A DNA stretch of 64,000 nucleotides from Mycobacterium sp. URHB0044 (GTDB taxonomy: Bacteria; Actinomycetota; Actinomycetes; Mycobacteriales; Mycobacteriaceae): assembly GCF_000620625.1 (NCBI RefSeq), contig NZ_JIAW01000006.1, positions 334,590 to 398,589 on the forward strand. Reading direction: 5' to 3'. This document shows positions 1-11,574 of the stretch, piece by piece. The translations under genes and the position numbers were made by a program. The notes under the pieces were generated by a model, which was given only the letters and a program-made list of their open reading frames with translations, made no database searches and was not told where the DNA came from. Positions within the stretch are counted from its first letter, which is position 1, and every line of letters starts with the position of its first letter.

Positions 1-915
1 GTCGTATCGGAACTCCCCGTCGTAGTCGTCCTCCAAGACCAGCCCGCCGGTGGCACGCGCCCAGTCGATCACGGTCGCGCGCCGGTCTGGTCGCAGCTCA
101 ACGCCTGTCGGGTACTGATGCGCCGGCGTCAACAGCACCGCGCCGACCTCGCGCAAACCCGCTAGATCGTCAGTGCGTGCGCCCCGTTCGTCGACGTAAA
201 CGGGTGGGGTGTGCAGTCCGGCGGCGGCTAGCAAGTCACGATGGACGCCGAAACCGTAGGACTCGACGGCGACCGCGCGTACGCGTCGCGCCTTGAGTGT
301 CTGCGCCATCAGCGTCAGCCCGTGATGAAACCCCGAGCAGATGATGATGCGGTTCGGATTGGCGTACACACCACGGGCCCGCGCGAGGTAGTTCGCAAGA
401 ACGGTGCGCAGTTCGATGCGGCCGGCGGTATCGCCATAGCCGAACGCGTCGTGTGGTGCCGCGTTCAATGCGCGGCGTGCCGCGGCGAGCCACTGGGCGC
501 GTGGGAATTCGGCGAGATTTGGTGACCCCGGCATCAGCGCGTGCGTGGGACGTTGGCGGATACGCAACGTATGACCGATGCCCGGTCCAGTCGGGCGCGG
601 CGCGGCGCGCTTGGCCACTCGCGTCCCAGAGCCCTGCTGCGCGGTGAGCCAGCCCTCGGCGGCCAGTTCGGTGTAGGCATCGGCGACGGTGTTACGGGCA
701 ACACCAAGGTCGGCTGCGAGCACGCGTGACGACGGCAGCCTCGAGCCGGGCGCCAGACGCCCGGTGCGCACGGCCTCACGGAGGGCATCCGCGAGTCCGG
801 AGCGCAATCCCGATCCCGTCATCATCTCCAGGTGTAGATCCGTACCGAAGGCCGGTCCCCGGCCCGGCCTGGAAGTGGACCTGCCATCCGTCATGGAATT
901 GGACACTATCTCCAT
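1..915 (-). CDS. MocR/PdxR-type transcriptional regulator (GntR wHTH fused to PLP aminotransferase fold), partial
   Basis: The 3' part of the gene runs off the left edge. The N-terminal part reads as a GntR winged helix (SGLADALREAVRTGRLAPGS, then SRLPSSRVLAADLGVARN), followed by the start of a class I aminotransferase fold including PGSPNLAEFPRAQW and LLTPAHQYPTGV, as in MocR regulators that sense PLP or amino-compound adducts. Two in-frame ATGs are possible, at 915 and 894. A CATGGA/TCCATG dyad spans this region. The gene starts 4 nt after the MFS stop, so both are probably cotranscribed. Effector unknown; in MocR systems the neighbouring transporter is often the regulated gene (inference). 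Confidence 0.85.
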   Translation of the reverse strand, partial: MEIVSNSMTDGRSTSRPGRGPAFGTDLHLEMMTGSGLRSGLADALREAVRTGRLAPGSRLPSSRVLAADLGVARNTVADAYTELAAEGWLTAQQGSGTRVAKRAAPRPTGPGIGHTLRIRQRPTHALMPGSPNLAEFPRAQWLAAARRALNAAPHDAFGYGDTAGRIELRTVLANYLARARGVYANPNRIIICSGFHHGLTLMAQTLKARRVRAVAVESYGFGVHRDLLAAAGLHTPPVYVDERGARTDDLAGLREVGAVLLTPAHQYPTGVELRPDRRATVIDWARATGGLVLEDDYDGEFRYD

Positions 916-919
916 GCCA

Positions 920-2143
920 TTAACCGCGGTTGATTTGAAGCTGGGCGCGCAAACTGATGAGCGCCAACAAGACCGTCACCCCGGCGTACCAGAACACCGT
1001 TGACTCCATGCCTAGTCGGCCGACAACGAAACCCGCAATGACGACGGGGATGCCGAAGGCGCTGTAGGACACCAGATATGTGAGGGCGGCGATGCCGGCA
1101 TGTTCATGTGGTGCGACCAGCCGCACGACGAGGCGCAAGAACGCCGTGAAGGATGCGCCGAATCCAGCGCCGCCGATGGCTTGTCCGATGATCATCACTG
1201 GCAACCATCCCCCCGCGAGCCCGCCGACGATGACGGCTGCCCCGACGATGGACATGAAGATGCCGATGATCATCGAGCGTCGAGGGTCGAGTCGTGCAAA
1301 CCCCAAGCCGATGCCGACCGACGCTGCCGGGGCGACGAATCCCGACACGCCGTTCAGAAGTCCACTGTCGACGTGGAAGATGCTGCGCACCATTGCCGGA
1401 GAGAGGCCGCCGGACAGCCCCGAGAGCATCCAGACCGCAGCGATGACAGGCGCCCCCGCCACGAATTCCGCTCGGGCACTTGACGGAACGGCGATGCGCG
1501 GGAGGAGTGAGCGAAGCGCACCCGGTGTGCGAGCCATGCTCTCCGGACAAAAAGCGATCACGGCGACCCCGAGAATCGTCGCGACGGTTAGCCCGATGAA
1601 GATGGTGGAGTTCGCCGTCGTGGTGAACTGGATCAAGAGACCCGCCAACAGGGATCCGCTCGCGAGACCACCCGTGAGACAGATACTGCCCAGGATCACA
1701 CCCAGCCTCTTACGGTTCGGCGGTGCGATTTCGACGAGCGCCGCGGTGAACGCCGTGGTTGCCGCGCCGGTCGCGATGCCCTGCAGGACACGCCCCGCGA
1801 TGACCCATCCAACGTCGGGGGCGATGAGAAACGCGACGTTGGAAACGAGCTGCACCGTCAACGCGCCGAACAGAACTGGACGCCGACCAACGTGGTCGGA
1901 AAGCGATCCCACGGTGAGGACGGCGGCGAGGAACCCAACTGCGAACACCGCGAACGCCAGGGCCAGGACAGCAGGCGCCAGATCCCATTGCTGCTGATAG
2001 ACGACCAGCAGCGGCATCAGCGCGCCCGCGGCGAGGTAGAGGCTCGTGAACGTGAGGGCGGCTCCCGTCAACGCCAGTCCTCCCGGCAGTACGCGGCGGA
2101 CCCGTGACGTCGGCGCGGGAGCGAACGCCGGAAGAGGCATCAC
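920..2143 (-). CDS. MFS efflux transporter, DHA1-like
   Basis: The protein is 407 aa with about 12 hydrophobic segments and the usual loop 2-3 signature GSLSDHVGRRPVLFG, typical of the major facilitator superfamily drug:H+ antiporter (DHA1) group. It is an inner-membrane transporter; the substrate cannot be told from sequence. Start codons are a GTG at 2143 directly followed by ATG at 2140. It lies directly upstream of the MocR-type regulator in the same direction with almost no gap, so the pair is probably one transcription unit driven from the 2144-2385 intergenic region, which carries a perfect inverted repeat. Confidence 0.85.
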   Translation of the reverse strand: MMPLPAFAPAPTSRVRRVLPGGLALTGAALTFTSLYLAAGALMPLLVVYQQQWDLAPAVLALAFAVFAVGFLAAVLTVGSLSDHVGRRPVLFGALTVQLVSNVAFLIAPDVGWVIAGRVLQGIATGAATTAFTAALVEIAPPNRKRLGVILGSICLTGGLASGSLLAGLLIQFTTTANSTIFIGLTVATILGVAVIAFCPESMARTPGALRSLLPRIAVPSSARAEFVAGAPVIAAVWMLSGLSGGLSPAMVRSIFHVDSGLLNGVSGFVAPAASVGIGLGFARLDPRRSMIIGIFMSIVGAAVIVGGLAGGWLPVMIIGQAIGGAGFGASFTAFLRLVVRLVAPHEHAGIAALTYLVSYSAFGIPVVIAGFVVGRLGMESTVFWYAGVTVLLALISLRAQLQINRG

Positions 2144-2233
2144 GGCTGGCCGTCTCGTGCTGAATCGGTCGTCACGCGTCCGACGCTAGGCCGGTGATGG
2201 CCAGGCGATACGGGCCAGTTTCCACTTCGAATC

Positions 2234-2283
2234 GTGGGCCACTTCGGTCGCGGATGCCGTTGATCGAACGCGAAGTGGCCCAC
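2234..2283. promoter_or_regulatory. 13-bp perfect inverted repeat, candidate operator of the MFS/MocR unit
   Basis: GTGGGCCACTTCG (2234-2246) and its exact reverse complement CGAAGTGGCCCAC (2271-2283) are separated by 24 bp. A related half-site, GGGCCAGTTTCCACTTCG, lies just upstream near 2213-2230. The repeat sits between the start of the MFS gene (minus strand) and the small secreted gene (plus strand). MocR regulators are known to bind paired sites in such intergenic regions; assignment to the neighbouring MocR is inference. Confidence 0.5.
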
Positions 2284-2385
2284 TGAACTCGCCACATAAT
2301 GGACCAACTAGGCATGCCATTCTGCGCCTACCGTCGGCCTTGCACATCAACTGAGCCCACCCCGGGCATCGACAAGGAGCACGAA

Positions 2386-2613
2386 ATGCGCATCAACTCC
2401 ACCTTGCATACGGCGCTGTTGGCCGGAGCAGCCGTCGCGACGATCCTCGCCGCACCGATGGCCACGGCCGCGCCCACGCCGCTCAAGGACTGCTTGGTCA
2501 CCGCCAACGGAAGCACCTGCCAATCACCGGGCAACGTAGAGATCACTGACTCCCGGCCCCCGGTCAACATCTATCCCTACGGCACGATGCCATTTCTGCT
2601 TGGCAGGCGCTGA
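2386..2613 (+). CDS. small secreted hypothetical protein
   Basis: The product is 75 aa, with an N-terminal signal peptide (hydrophobic run LLAGAAVATILAAP, likely cleavage near ATA-AP) and a short mature part with two cysteines (DCLVTANGSTC), which could form a disulfide, and a Pro/Gly-rich tail ending MPFLLGRR. AAGGAG precedes the ATG at 2386, so this start is preferred over an upstream in-frame ATG at 2299. The stop overlaps the start of the next gene by one base (TGATG), suggesting translational coupling. Similar small secreted proteins are common in mycobacteria; function unknown. Confidence 0.65.
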   Translation: MRINSTLHTALLAGAAVATILAAPMATAAPTPLKDCLVTANGSTCQSPGNVEITDSRPPVNIYPYGTMPFLLGRR

Positions 2614-3197
2614 TGCGCATCTTCTTCGCGGGCGCCTCGGGAGTCCTCGGCCGACACCTCGTGCCGCTGCTCGTCGACGCCGGCCACGTCGTTGGCGCCA
2701 TGACCAGATCAGTGGAGAACGCAGACCTACTGGCCTCGGCAGGCGCGCAACCCATCGTCTGCGACGTCTTCGACCGAGCCGGCCTGACCAACGCCGTTCG
2801 CGCCTTCGCGCCCGACCTGATGTTGCACGAGTTGACCGACCTCCCCGACGAACTGAAGGACCTTCCCGCCGATTCCGCACTCAACGCGCGGATACGAGAC
2901 GAGGGCACCCGGAACCTCATCGACGCGATGGGCGGCCTGGCACAGGTCAAGATCGTGGCCCAGAGCGTCGCGTGGAAGATGAGCCCGGGAAGGGAAGCCG
3001 ACGCGATCTCCGTGCTGGAAGCGTCGGTGCTCGCGGCAGACGGCGTGGTCCTGCGGTACGGCTTTCTCTACGGGCCCGACACCTACTTCGATGTTGACCT
3101 TCCGCCCACACCACGGGTACACATCGAGACTGCCGCGGCGCGAACGCTCGACGCTCTCATCGCCCCACCGGGCGTGCTGACCATCGTCGATGACTGA
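2613..3197 (+). CDS. NAD(P)-binding epimerase/dehydratase-like protein (extended SDR, short form)
   Basis: The product is 194 aa and starts with the Rossmann glycine motif GASGVLG (residues 7-13), followed by the typical second strand and helix. It resembles atypical extended short-chain dehydrogenases (NAD-dependent epimerases) but is much shorter than the usual 280-330 aa, and no YxxxK catalytic motif is evident in the expected place. It may be a compact NAD(P)-binding or regulatory variant rather than an active epimerase. Coupled to the preceding small secreted gene by a TGATG overlap. Substrate unknown. Confidence 0.7.
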   Translation: MRIFFAGASGVLGRHLVPLLVDAGHVVGAMTRSVENADLLASAGAQPIVCDVFDRAGLTNAVRAFAPDLMLHELTDLPDELKDLPADSALNARIRDEGTRNLIDAMGGLAQVKIVAQSVAWKMSPGREADAISVLEASVLAADGVVLRYGFLYGPDTYFDVDLPPTPRVHIETAAARTLDALIAPPGVLTIVDD

Positions 3198-3235
3198 CCG
3201 GCCCGGCCCGCATCAACCGGAAGCGACGACTCGCC

Positions 3236-3787
3236 ATGAAGATCTGCATCTTTCTGTCCGCCGCCGACCTCGACGAACGCTATACCGTGCCTGCGCGCGA
3301 GTTCGCCGAGCTAGTCGGCGGCGGCGGGCACACCCTGATATGGGGCGGATCCGACACCGGACTGATGAAGGTCGTCGCCGATGGAGTTCGGGAGGCAGGC
3401 GGCCGGCTCGTCGGCGTTTCCGTCGAGTTCCTCCGCTCCTTCGCAAGGGAGGACGCCGACGAGATGGTGTTTGCCGGCAACCTCGCCGAACGAAAGGCGC
3501 TCATGCTCGCCGGCTGCGACGCCGTGGTCGTGATGGTCGGTGGCATGGGCACGTTGGACGAGGCCACCGACATTCTCGAAATGCGGAAGCATCGCCACCA
3601 CGACAAGCCGGTGGTGTTGCTGAACACTGCAGGGTTCTACGACGGACTGACGCTGCAACTTCGACGGATGGAGGCGGACGGCTTCCTGCCCGTCCCGCTG
3701 GACGAACTCGTGCACATCGCCGACAACGGCCGCGATGCCCTCGCCTACCTGGAGTCTTGGGCACTGACCAGCCGACGCGCGCCTTAG
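3236..3787 (+). CDS. LOG-family protein (TIGR00730-like, putative nucleotide 5'-monophosphate phosphoribohydrolase)
   Basis: The product is 183 aa. It shows the family core: an N-terminal Rossmann-like strand ([10 protein letters not shown]), [12 protein letters not shown] as the variant of the GGGxxGLM motif, and [13 protein letters not shown] as the variant of PGGxGTxxE. This family was long misannotated as lysine decarboxylase; characterised members release a base from AMP-type nucleotides (LONELY GUY cytokinin activators). In VGGMGT the usual proline is valine, so activity is not assured. It converges on the acyl-AMP ligase gene with a 4-bp overlap. Confidence 0.75.
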   Translation: MKICIFLSAADLDERYTVPAREFAELVGGGGHTLIWGGSDTGLMKVVADGVREAGGRLVGVSVEFLRSFAREDADEMVFAGNLAERKALMLAGCDAVVVMVGGMGTLDEATDILEMRKHRHHDKPVVLLNTAGFYDGLTLQLRRMEADGFLPVPLDELVHIADNGRDALAYLESWALTSRRAP

Positions 3788-5421
3788 GTGACGAGGGCGA
3801 CCGAGTTGGCCCGGCGCAGCTTGCCCGACGGGGTCTTCGGGATGGTGCCTGGTCCGAGAACGACGACGTTGCGCGGCCGGACGTCGACCTCGGTCACCAC
3901 CTCGTGGGCGACCTGATGCTCGATGCGACGCACCTCGACCGGGTCCTGCCAGGCGTTCGACTCGACGGCGACGGCGAACGTCTCACGCGAGTGACCCGCA
4001 TCGAGCCGGACCGCGACCGCGCAGCCGGGGCGCACGCCCTGGACGCGACCAGCGGCGCGTTCGATGTCGGTGGGATAGATGTTGCGGCCCGCCATGATGA
4101 TGACGTCCTTGACGCGGCCGCAGACGACGATGTGGCCGTTCTCCATCTGGTAGCCCAGGTCGCCGGTGTCGTACCAACCGTGCTCGTCCTGCGCCGGAAG
4201 AAACCCGCCCATGGTCAGGTAGCCGGGCGTCAGGGACTCGCCGCGCAGCTCGATGACGCCGACGCCGCGGGCGGGCATCACGTTCCCGGTGTCGTCGACG
4301 ACGCGGGCCTCGAGGTCTTGCAGCAGCGGGCCCAGCGAGGCAAGGCGTCGGGTGTTGCCCTTGGTCGCGGGGACGGCGCGGCGCAGCGCGGCCAGCAGGT
4401 CGGCGTCCACCTCGTCGACCACCAGGCCGGCGCCGCACTCCGAGAACGACACCGCCAGCGTCGTCTCGGCCATGCCGTAGGCGGGCAGGATGGCTTCGGG
4501 TCGCAGGCCGAACGGCTTGCCCGCGTCCAGCAGGTCCTCGACGTCGGCGGGCTCGACGGGCTCGGCGCCCGACAGCGCGAACCGCAGCGTCGACAGATCG
4601 AACTGACCGGGCTCGGCCTGCTTGCGCAGCCGCTTGGCGAACAGCGCGTACGCGAAGTTCGGCGCCGCGGTCATGGTGCCCTTGTACTTGTCGATGAGCT
4701 TCGCCCACAGCAAGGTGTCGCGCAGGAAGTCCATCGGCGTGACCTTGACCAGCTCGGCGCCGAAGTACATCGGAATGGTCAGGAAGCCGACCATGCCCAT
4801 GTCGTGGAAGCAGGGCAGCCAGCTCACCATGACGTCCTTGTCGACGTCGTACTGGGCGCCGACGAACATCGCCTCGGCGTTGGAGTGGATGTTGCGGTGC
4901 GTGATCTGCACGGCCTTCGGCGAACCGGTCGAGCCGGACGTCAGCTGCATGAGCGCGAGGTCGTCCTCGCTGGTCTCGACAGGGTCGATGGGATCGGCCT
5001 CGAGCAGGTCGGAGATCGTGAGGACCTTGATGCCCTTCTCCTCCAGCACCGGGATGGCGACCAGGAAGGGTTCGGAGACGATGACCGCGTTGGCTTCGAT
5101 CATGCCGATCACGTTCATGGTGTCCTCGGCCCACACGACGAGATCGGTGCGGGGCGTCGGCTGGTGCAGCATCGTCAGGCTGGCACCGCGCATCCACAGC
5201 GCCTGCGCGGTCGGAGCGATCTCCACCGGGAAACCGGCCAGCACGCCGACGGCGTCACCCTTGCCGACTCCCGCGGCGGCCAGTCCTCCCGCGATGCGAC
5301 GGGCGCGCTCATGCACCTCGAGCCAGGTGTGCCGCACCGGCTCGTGCGGTTCGCCGGTCACCATGCCCCGCGTGCTCTCGTGAGCGTTGCGGAACATCTT
5401 CTCGGTAAATCTGCTCACCAC
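3784..5421 (-). CDS. pks16: fatty-acyl-AMP ligase / acyl-CoA synthetase, Pks16 (FadD-like)
   Basis: The product is 545 aa, the full length of the ANL superfamily. It carries the AMP-binding P-loop [12 protein letters not shown], the YGMAETT motif, YDTGDLGY, and the C-terminal lysine segment [10 protein letters not shown]. It should activate a fatty acid as acyl-adenylate in the cytoplasm. Despite the name there are no polyketide synthase domains; sequence and its place next to ispE match what is recalled for M. tuberculosis Rv1013. Whether CoA or an acyl carrier accepts the acyl group cannot be decided here. The ATG is preceded by an AGGAGGT-type ribosome site. Confidence 0.85.
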   Translation of the reverse strand: MVSRFTEKMFRNAHESTRGMVTGEPHEPVRHTWLEVHERARRIAGGLAAAGVGKGDAVGVLAGFPVEIAPTAQALWMRGASLTMLHQPTPRTDLVVWAEDTMNVIGMIEANAVIVSEPFLVAIPVLEEKGIKVLTISDLLEADPIDPVETSEDDLALMQLTSGSTGSPKAVQITHRNIHSNAEAMFVGAQYDVDKDVMVSWLPCFHDMGMVGFLTIPMYFGAELVKVTPMDFLRDTLLWAKLIDKYKGTMTAAPNFAYALFAKRLRKQAEPGQFDLSTLRFALSGAEPVEPADVEDLLDAGKPFGLRPEAILPAYGMAETTLAVSFSECGAGLVVDEVDADLLAALRRAVPATKGNTRRLASLGPLLQDLEARVVDDTGNVMPARGVGVIELRGESLTPGYLTMGGFLPAQDEHGWYDTGDLGYQMENGHIVVCGRVKDVIIMAGRNIYPTDIERAAGRVQGVRPGCAVAVRLDAGHSRETFAVAVESNAWQDPVEVRRIEHQVAHEVVTEVDVRPRNVVVLGPGTIPKTPSGKLRRANSVALVT

Positions 5422-5759
5422 GACCTCCTGAGTTCAGGCGCCAGTGCCCCGTATTCCATGCTCCGTCTGATGACGGGCACCTTCCAGAAGGCGCGCGTGC
5501 ACGATTCGGGAGCGGTTTTGTTTCGAATCGGTGATGCCTGCGACAGCCCAGCCAACCAGGAATCGGTTGCCGTTGGGAAATCCAGGCGGCCCGTGCCAGC
5601 GCTGCGTATCCGCCCCTCGGGAAGCCCGATGGGCGAAGTCGGCGCGTGAGACGCGTAACCGCTAGCTTTCACCGTCGATCATCTTAAGAGACTCTTAAGT
5701 AACTGCCAAACCGACGCGAGAATTGAGGCCTGGGTCACACCTCTAATCAGGTCCGATTC
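5422..5759. other. gene-free stretch between ispE and pks16
   Basis: About 340 bp without a convincing gene. The open frames across it lack family similarity and a good ribosome site. It should hold the promoter of pks16 (minus strand). The one clear structure is the 17-bp palindrome at 5683-5699, described separately. Confidence 0.6.
5683..5699. promoter_or_regulatory. perfect palindrome CTTAAGAG-A-CTCTTAAG
   Basis: Two 8-bp arms around a single central base form a perfect 17-bp palindrome in an AT-rich patch (TTAAG..CTTAA) of otherwise GC-rich DNA, about 260 bp upstream of pks16. The size and symmetry fit a TetR/MarR-type dimer operator. No regulator gene is adjacent, so the binding protein is unknown. 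Confidence 0.45.
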
Positions 5760-6725
5760 CTAGAGCGGGGTCGGCGTCGGCACGACGCGGGCGCCGTGGA
5801 CCGGACCGCTCGCCGCGCGGACGGTCCGGCAGACACCGGCGCCGGCCAACTGCACGCCGACGTCGATCGCCGACGACGCCGACGAGCAGAGAAATGCGCA
5901 CGTGGGCCCCGAGCCCGACACGATGCCGGCCAGGGCGCCCGCTTCCTCACCGGCGCGCAGTGTGCGGCGCAGCTTCGAGTCCAGGCTGAGCGCCGCAGGC
6001 TGCAGGTCGTTGCCCAGCAACGGCGCCAGTTGCGCGGCGTCCCCCGAGGCGAGGGCCGCCAGCAGTGGCCCTGGGTCGTCGAGCCGCGGCGGCTCCCCGC
6101 GGCCGGAGTCGGCGCGCAACCGGTCGATCTCGCCGAACACCGCAGGCGTCGACAGCCCTCCCTTGCCGAACGCCAACACCCAGTGGAATGTGTTGCGGGC
6201 CAATACCGTAGCCAGCTGTTCGCCACGACCAGTGCCCAGTGCCGTGCCACCGTGCAGTGCGAAGGGCACGTCGCTCCCCAGCTCCGCGGCCAGCGCGTGC
6301 AGGTCACGGCGCGGCACCCCGAGTTCCCACAACGCGTTCATGGCCACCAGCACTGCGGCGGCGTCGGCGCTGCCGCCCGCCATCCCGCCGGCCACCGGTA
6401 TCGACTTCTCCACCGAGATCGCGACGTCGGGTGTGCGACCGACGTGCTCGCCGAGCAGTTCGGCGGCTCGCCACGCCAGGTTGCGCCGGTCGGTGGGCAG
6501 CGATTCGACGCCTTCGCCGGACATTTCCAACGACAGCACGTCGGCGTTGCGCACCGTAATCTCGTCGAACAACGAAACGGCGTGGAAGACGGTGGTCAGT
6601 TCGTGATAGCCGTCGTCGCGTAGGTCACCGACGGCCAGGAAGAGGTTGACTTTGCCGGGTACGCGCACCGTGACGGACCCCGTTGGCACCCACTCGGACG
6701 CAGCACTTCCATCGGAGGACGGCAC
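5760..6725 (-). CDS. ispE: 4-diphosphocytidyl-2-C-methyl-D-erythritol kinase IspE
   Basis: The product is 321 aa, a GHMP kinase of the MEP isoprenoid pathway that phosphorylates CDP-ME to CDP-ME2P. The N-terminal VPGKVNLFL (residues 22-30) carries the conserved lysine, and [12 protein letters not shown] (110-121) is the GHMP ATP-binding loop; the C-terminal SGSGPTCAF is the third motif. Start is GTG at 6725. In M. tuberculosis ispE follows ksgA directly (rpfB-ksgA-ispE); here a kinase and a permease gene on the opposite strand separate them, so ispE needs its own promoter within 6726-6921. Confidence 0.95.
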   Translation of the reverse strand: MPSSDGSAASEWVPTGSVTVRVPGKVNLFLAVGDLRDDGYHELTTVFHAVSLFDEITVRNADVLSLEMSGEGVESLPTDRRNLAWRAAELLGEHVGRTPDVAISVEKSIPVAGGMAGGSADAAAVLVAMNALWELGVPRRDLHALAAELGSDVPFALHGGTALGTGRGEQLATVLARNTFHWVLAFGKGGLSTPAVFGEIDRLRADSGRGEPPRLDDPGPLLAALASGDAAQLAPLLGNDLQPAALSLDSKLRRTLRAGEEAGALAGIVSGSGPTCAFLCSSASSAIDVGVQLAGAGVCRTVRAASGPVHGARVVPTPTPL

Positions 6726-6921
6726 GCCAAAACATTATCGCCGCGACAACGCGTCCGACTACGGAAGTGGTGAGATGCCCCTCGATGATCCCGCCGCTGC
6801 GCTCCGGCCGTTCCGACGTGGAGACGACCGCCGCTAGTGTTTGCTCGCAACGAGTGTCGACGATCGTCGCGGTGCGTGCGCTCGACCGGTGCAGAACCCC
6901 GCGGCAACCTAGTCTGAGAGC

Positions 6922-7719
6922 GTGCTCGTGCCCAATGATCGCTTCGAGGACTACGTGGTCGACGACGTCGTTGGCCACGGCGGATCCGCGACGGTGTACC
7001 GGGCACACCACGTCTCTGGACGGGACCGCGTCGTCGCACTCAAGGTGCTCGACGAGCGGCACCATCAACCTGCTCAGTTGATCCGCCTTCAGCGCGAGTT
7101 CGCCTTTGCCAACCGCCTGGATCATCCGCACGTCGTCACGATGTACGAGAGCGGTCCCGACTGGTTGGCCATGGAACTCATCGACGGTGGCACCGTGACC
7201 AACCTCACCACCGTCCGCGATCGGCTCACCGCGTTGGCCGAGGTCGCGGCGGCACTCGACTATGCGCACCTCAACGGCATCGTGCATTGCGACGTGAAGC
7301 CGGCGAACATCCTTGTGTTCGAGGATTTCTCGCGCGGGGGCGCGGTTCTGATTGACTTCGGCGTTGCGCGTTCGATGGCAGAGGACGCTCGCCACCGGCC
7401 GACGCACGTCGAGGCGTCGCTGCCCTACACCGCCCCCGAGCTACTACACGGACGAACTCCTTCTGCCGCCGCCGACGAGTACGCATTGGCCTGCACGGCC
7501 GTCGAATTGATCACCGGTGCACCGCCTTTCACCTCGACGACGACGCTGGCGCTGATCGACGATCATCTGAACCGGCCGGTACCCCGCTACTCCCGCCAAA
7601 TCGATTGGATTCCACACGCATTCGACTCCATCCTGAGCAAGGCGATGGCCAAGGACCCCGAGCTGCGCTACGAAACGTGCACGGAATTCATCGCGCTCAT
7701 CGCCAGGGCGCTGAACTGA
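6922..7719 (+). CDS. soluble non-RD serine/threonine protein kinase
   Basis: The product is 265 aa and consists only of a kinase domain; no membrane segment or sensor domain. Glycine loop GHGGSATV (18-25), ATP-binding lysine ALKVL (K41), glutamate in QREF (E59), catalytic loop VHCDVKPAN (D124), metal-binding DFG (145-147) and APE (171-173) are all present. The HRD arginine is cysteine (HCD), so it is a non-RD kinase that should not need activation-loop phosphorylation. GTG start at 6922, another GTG at 6928. It is followed after 80 bp by an asparagine permease on the same strand, a possible functional pair (inference). Confidence 0.85.
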   Translation: MLVPNDRFEDYVVDDVVGHGGSATVYRAHHVSGRDRVVALKVLDERHHQPAQLIRLQREFAFANRLDHPHVVTMYESGPDWLAMELIDGGTVTNLTTVRDRLTALAEVAAALDYAHLNGIVHCDVKPANILVFEDFSRGGAVLIDFGVARSMAEDARHRPTHVEASLPYTAPELLHGRTPSAAADEYALACTAVELITGAPPFTSTTTLALIDDHLNRPVPRYSRQIDWIPHAFDSILSKAMAKDPELRYETCTEFIALIARALN

Positions 7720-7799
7720 CGCCGTCGCAGGAAACGACTTAACTCAACGTTTACTGTCCCCGAGTTTCCGGTTCGGTCACCCGGGGTTAGCGTCGCTTC

Positions 7800-9314
7800 A
7801 TGACCGCCGCCGAGTACGACACGTCTGCGCTGGCCCACGAGGAAGAGGGCTACGACAAGGGCCTGAAACCCCGTCAACTCCAGATGATCGCCATCGGTGG
7901 AGCGATCGGCACGGGCCTCTTCATGGGGGCAGGCGGACGGCTGCACACCGCGGGCCCCGGTCTCTTCATCGTCTACGCCGTCTGCGGCGTCTTCGTCTTC
8001 TTCATCCTGCGCGCGCTCGGCGAGCTGGTTCTGCACCGTCCGTCATCCGGATCGTTCGTCTCCTACGCGCGTGAATTCCTCGGCGAGAAGGCAGCTTACG
8101 TCGCCGGCTGGATGTACTTCTTCAACTGGGCGTGCACGTCGATCGTCGACGTCACCGCCATCGCGCTCTACATGCACTACTGGGGTGCGTTCGAGGCGAT
8201 CCCGCAGTGGACGATCGCGCTGGTCGCACTGGTCATCACGCTGACGGTCAACATGATCTCGGTGAAGGTGTTCGGCGAGATGGAGTTCTGGGCGGCGCTG
8301 ATCAAAGTCGTTGCGCTGGTGACCTTCCTGGTCATCGGCATCATCTTCCTGGCCGGGCGGTTCACCATCCAGGGAGCCACCACGGGCCCGTCGGTGATCG
8401 CCGACAACGGCGGCATCCTGCCGACCGGGATACTGCAGTTGGTCATCATCACGTCGGGTGTCATATTCGCCTACGCCGCAGTGGAATTGGTGGGCACTGC
8501 CGCCGGCGAGACCGAGAACCCGGCCAAGGTCATGCCAAAGGCGATCAACTCGGTGGTGTTCCGCATCGCCGTGTTCTACGTGGGGTCGCTGATCCTGCTG
8601 GCGCTGCTGCTGCCGTACACGGCGTACAAGCAGGGCACCAGCCCCTTCGTCACGTTCTTCTCGAGCATTGGTGTGCCTGCGGCCGGCGACATCATGAACT
8701 TCGTCGTCTTGACGGCCGCTCTCTCCAGCCTCAACGCCGGGCTGTACTCCACCGGCCGCATTCTGCGCTCGATGTCGATGAACGGCAGTGCGCCGCAATT
8801 CACGGCCAAGATGACCCGTCGGGGTGTGCCGTTCGCGGGCATCGCGCTGACGGCGTGCTTCACGGTGGTTGGCGTCTTCCTCAACCTGGTGGTGCCGTCC
8901 GAAGCGTTCAACATCGCGCTGGACCTCTCGGCGCTGGGCATCATCGCCTCCTGGGCGACCATCGTGATTTGCCAGATTCAGCTGTACCGCTGGTCGAAGA
9001 AGGGCATCTTGGAGCGGCCGTCGTTCCGGTTGTTCGGTACGCCGTACACCAGCTACGCCACCCTGGTGTTCCTGTTCGCCGTCACCGCGCTGATGTGCAT
9101 CGAGAACTACTGGAACCTGATCGCGCTGCTGGTGATCGTGCCCGCGTTGATCGGTGGTTGGTATGCGGTGCGGCCGCGCGTACTCGCGATGGCCCGCGAG
9201 CGCGTGGGCTATACGGGCAATTACCCGGTGGTCGCCGAGACGCCGCTCATGGACGAGTTCCTCGACAAGGACGCACGCGAAGCGGCCAAGCTCGCCAAGG
9301 ACGACGCCGAGTAG
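7800..9314 (+). CDS. ansP: L-asparagine permease, AnsP-type APC transporter
   Basis: The product is 504 aa with about 12 transmembrane helices. The N-terminal motif [20 protein letters not shown] and [15 protein letters not shown] are characteristic of amino-acid permeases of the APC family, and the protein follows recalled mycobacterial AnsP1/AnsP2 along its whole length (for example [20 protein letters not shown]). It likely imports L-asparagine by proton symport in the plasma membrane; related amino acids cannot be excluded. It lies 80 bp downstream of the kinase gene. A stem-loop follows before the convergent ksgA end. Confidence 0.85.
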   Translation: MTAAEYDTSALAHEEEGYDKGLKPRQLQMIAIGGAIGTGLFMGAGGRLHTAGPGLFIVYAVCGVFVFFILRALGELVLHRPSSGSFVSYAREFLGEKAAYVAGWMYFFNWACTSIVDVTAIALYMHYWGAFEAIPQWTIALVALVITLTVNMISVKVFGEMEFWAALIKVVALVTFLVIGIIFLAGRFTIQGATTGPSVIADNGGILPTGILQLVIITSGVIFAYAAVELVGTAAGETENPAKVMPKAINSVVFRIAVFYVGSLILLALLLPYTAYKQGTSPFVTFFSSIGVPAAGDIMNFVVLTAALSSLNAGLYSTGRILRSMSMNGSAPQFTAKMTRRGVPFAGIALTACFTVVGVFLNLVVPSEAFNIALDLSALGIIASWATIVICQIQLYRWSKKGILERPSFRLFGTPYTSYATLVFLFAVTALMCIENYWNLIALLVIVPALIGGWYAVRPRVLAMARERVGYTGNYPVVAETPLMDEFLDKDAREAAKLAKDDAE

Positions 9315-9363
9315 CGGCCGCAGCCGTCGACTCTGCAGTCAGGGCGCAAAAGAGCGAGTAGCC

Positions 9364-9416
9364 AGCGCCGTCACCGCAGAATCAAACGCACAGTGGGCGT
9401 TTGGACCGACGGCGCT
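9364..9416. terminator. nested stem-loop between convergent ansP and ksgA
   Basis: AGCGCCGTC (9364-9372) pairs with GACGGCGCT (9408-9416), and inside it AAACGC (9384-9389) pairs with GCGTTT (9397-9402). It lies between two convergent stops (9314 and 9422), so it could end transcription from both sides. There is no clear U-tract, as is common in mycobacterial terminators. Confidence 0.45.
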
Positions 9417-9421
9417 AACCG

Positions 9422-11481
<2,060 letters not shown>

Positions 11482-11574
11482 CTATCCCCGACTATGAGGT
11501 CAGCGTGAAGTGAGTCCTGGCCGACCGTTCGATTACAGGACGGTAACGAAAGCCCCTGAGACCGGCAACTCGCG

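Noticed and set aside
892..915. CATGGA..TCCATG dyad as a separate operator
   Set aside because: It spans the two possible start codons of the MocR gene and may be coding; kept only as a note in that entry.
1080..1997. 305-residue plus-strand open frame across the MFS gene
   Set aside because: Antisense to a clear MFS transporter; no ribosome site and no known domain.
3190..5649. 819-residue open frame on the plus strand across pks16
   Set aside because: It is antisense to a full-length acyl-AMP ligase with all motifs; composition is the Arg/Asp/His-rich pattern of a GC-rich shadow frame.
5415..5672. 85-residue minus-strand frame upstream of pks16
   Set aside because: No family, no ribosome site, overlaps the pks16 start region; treated as leader/promoter DNA.
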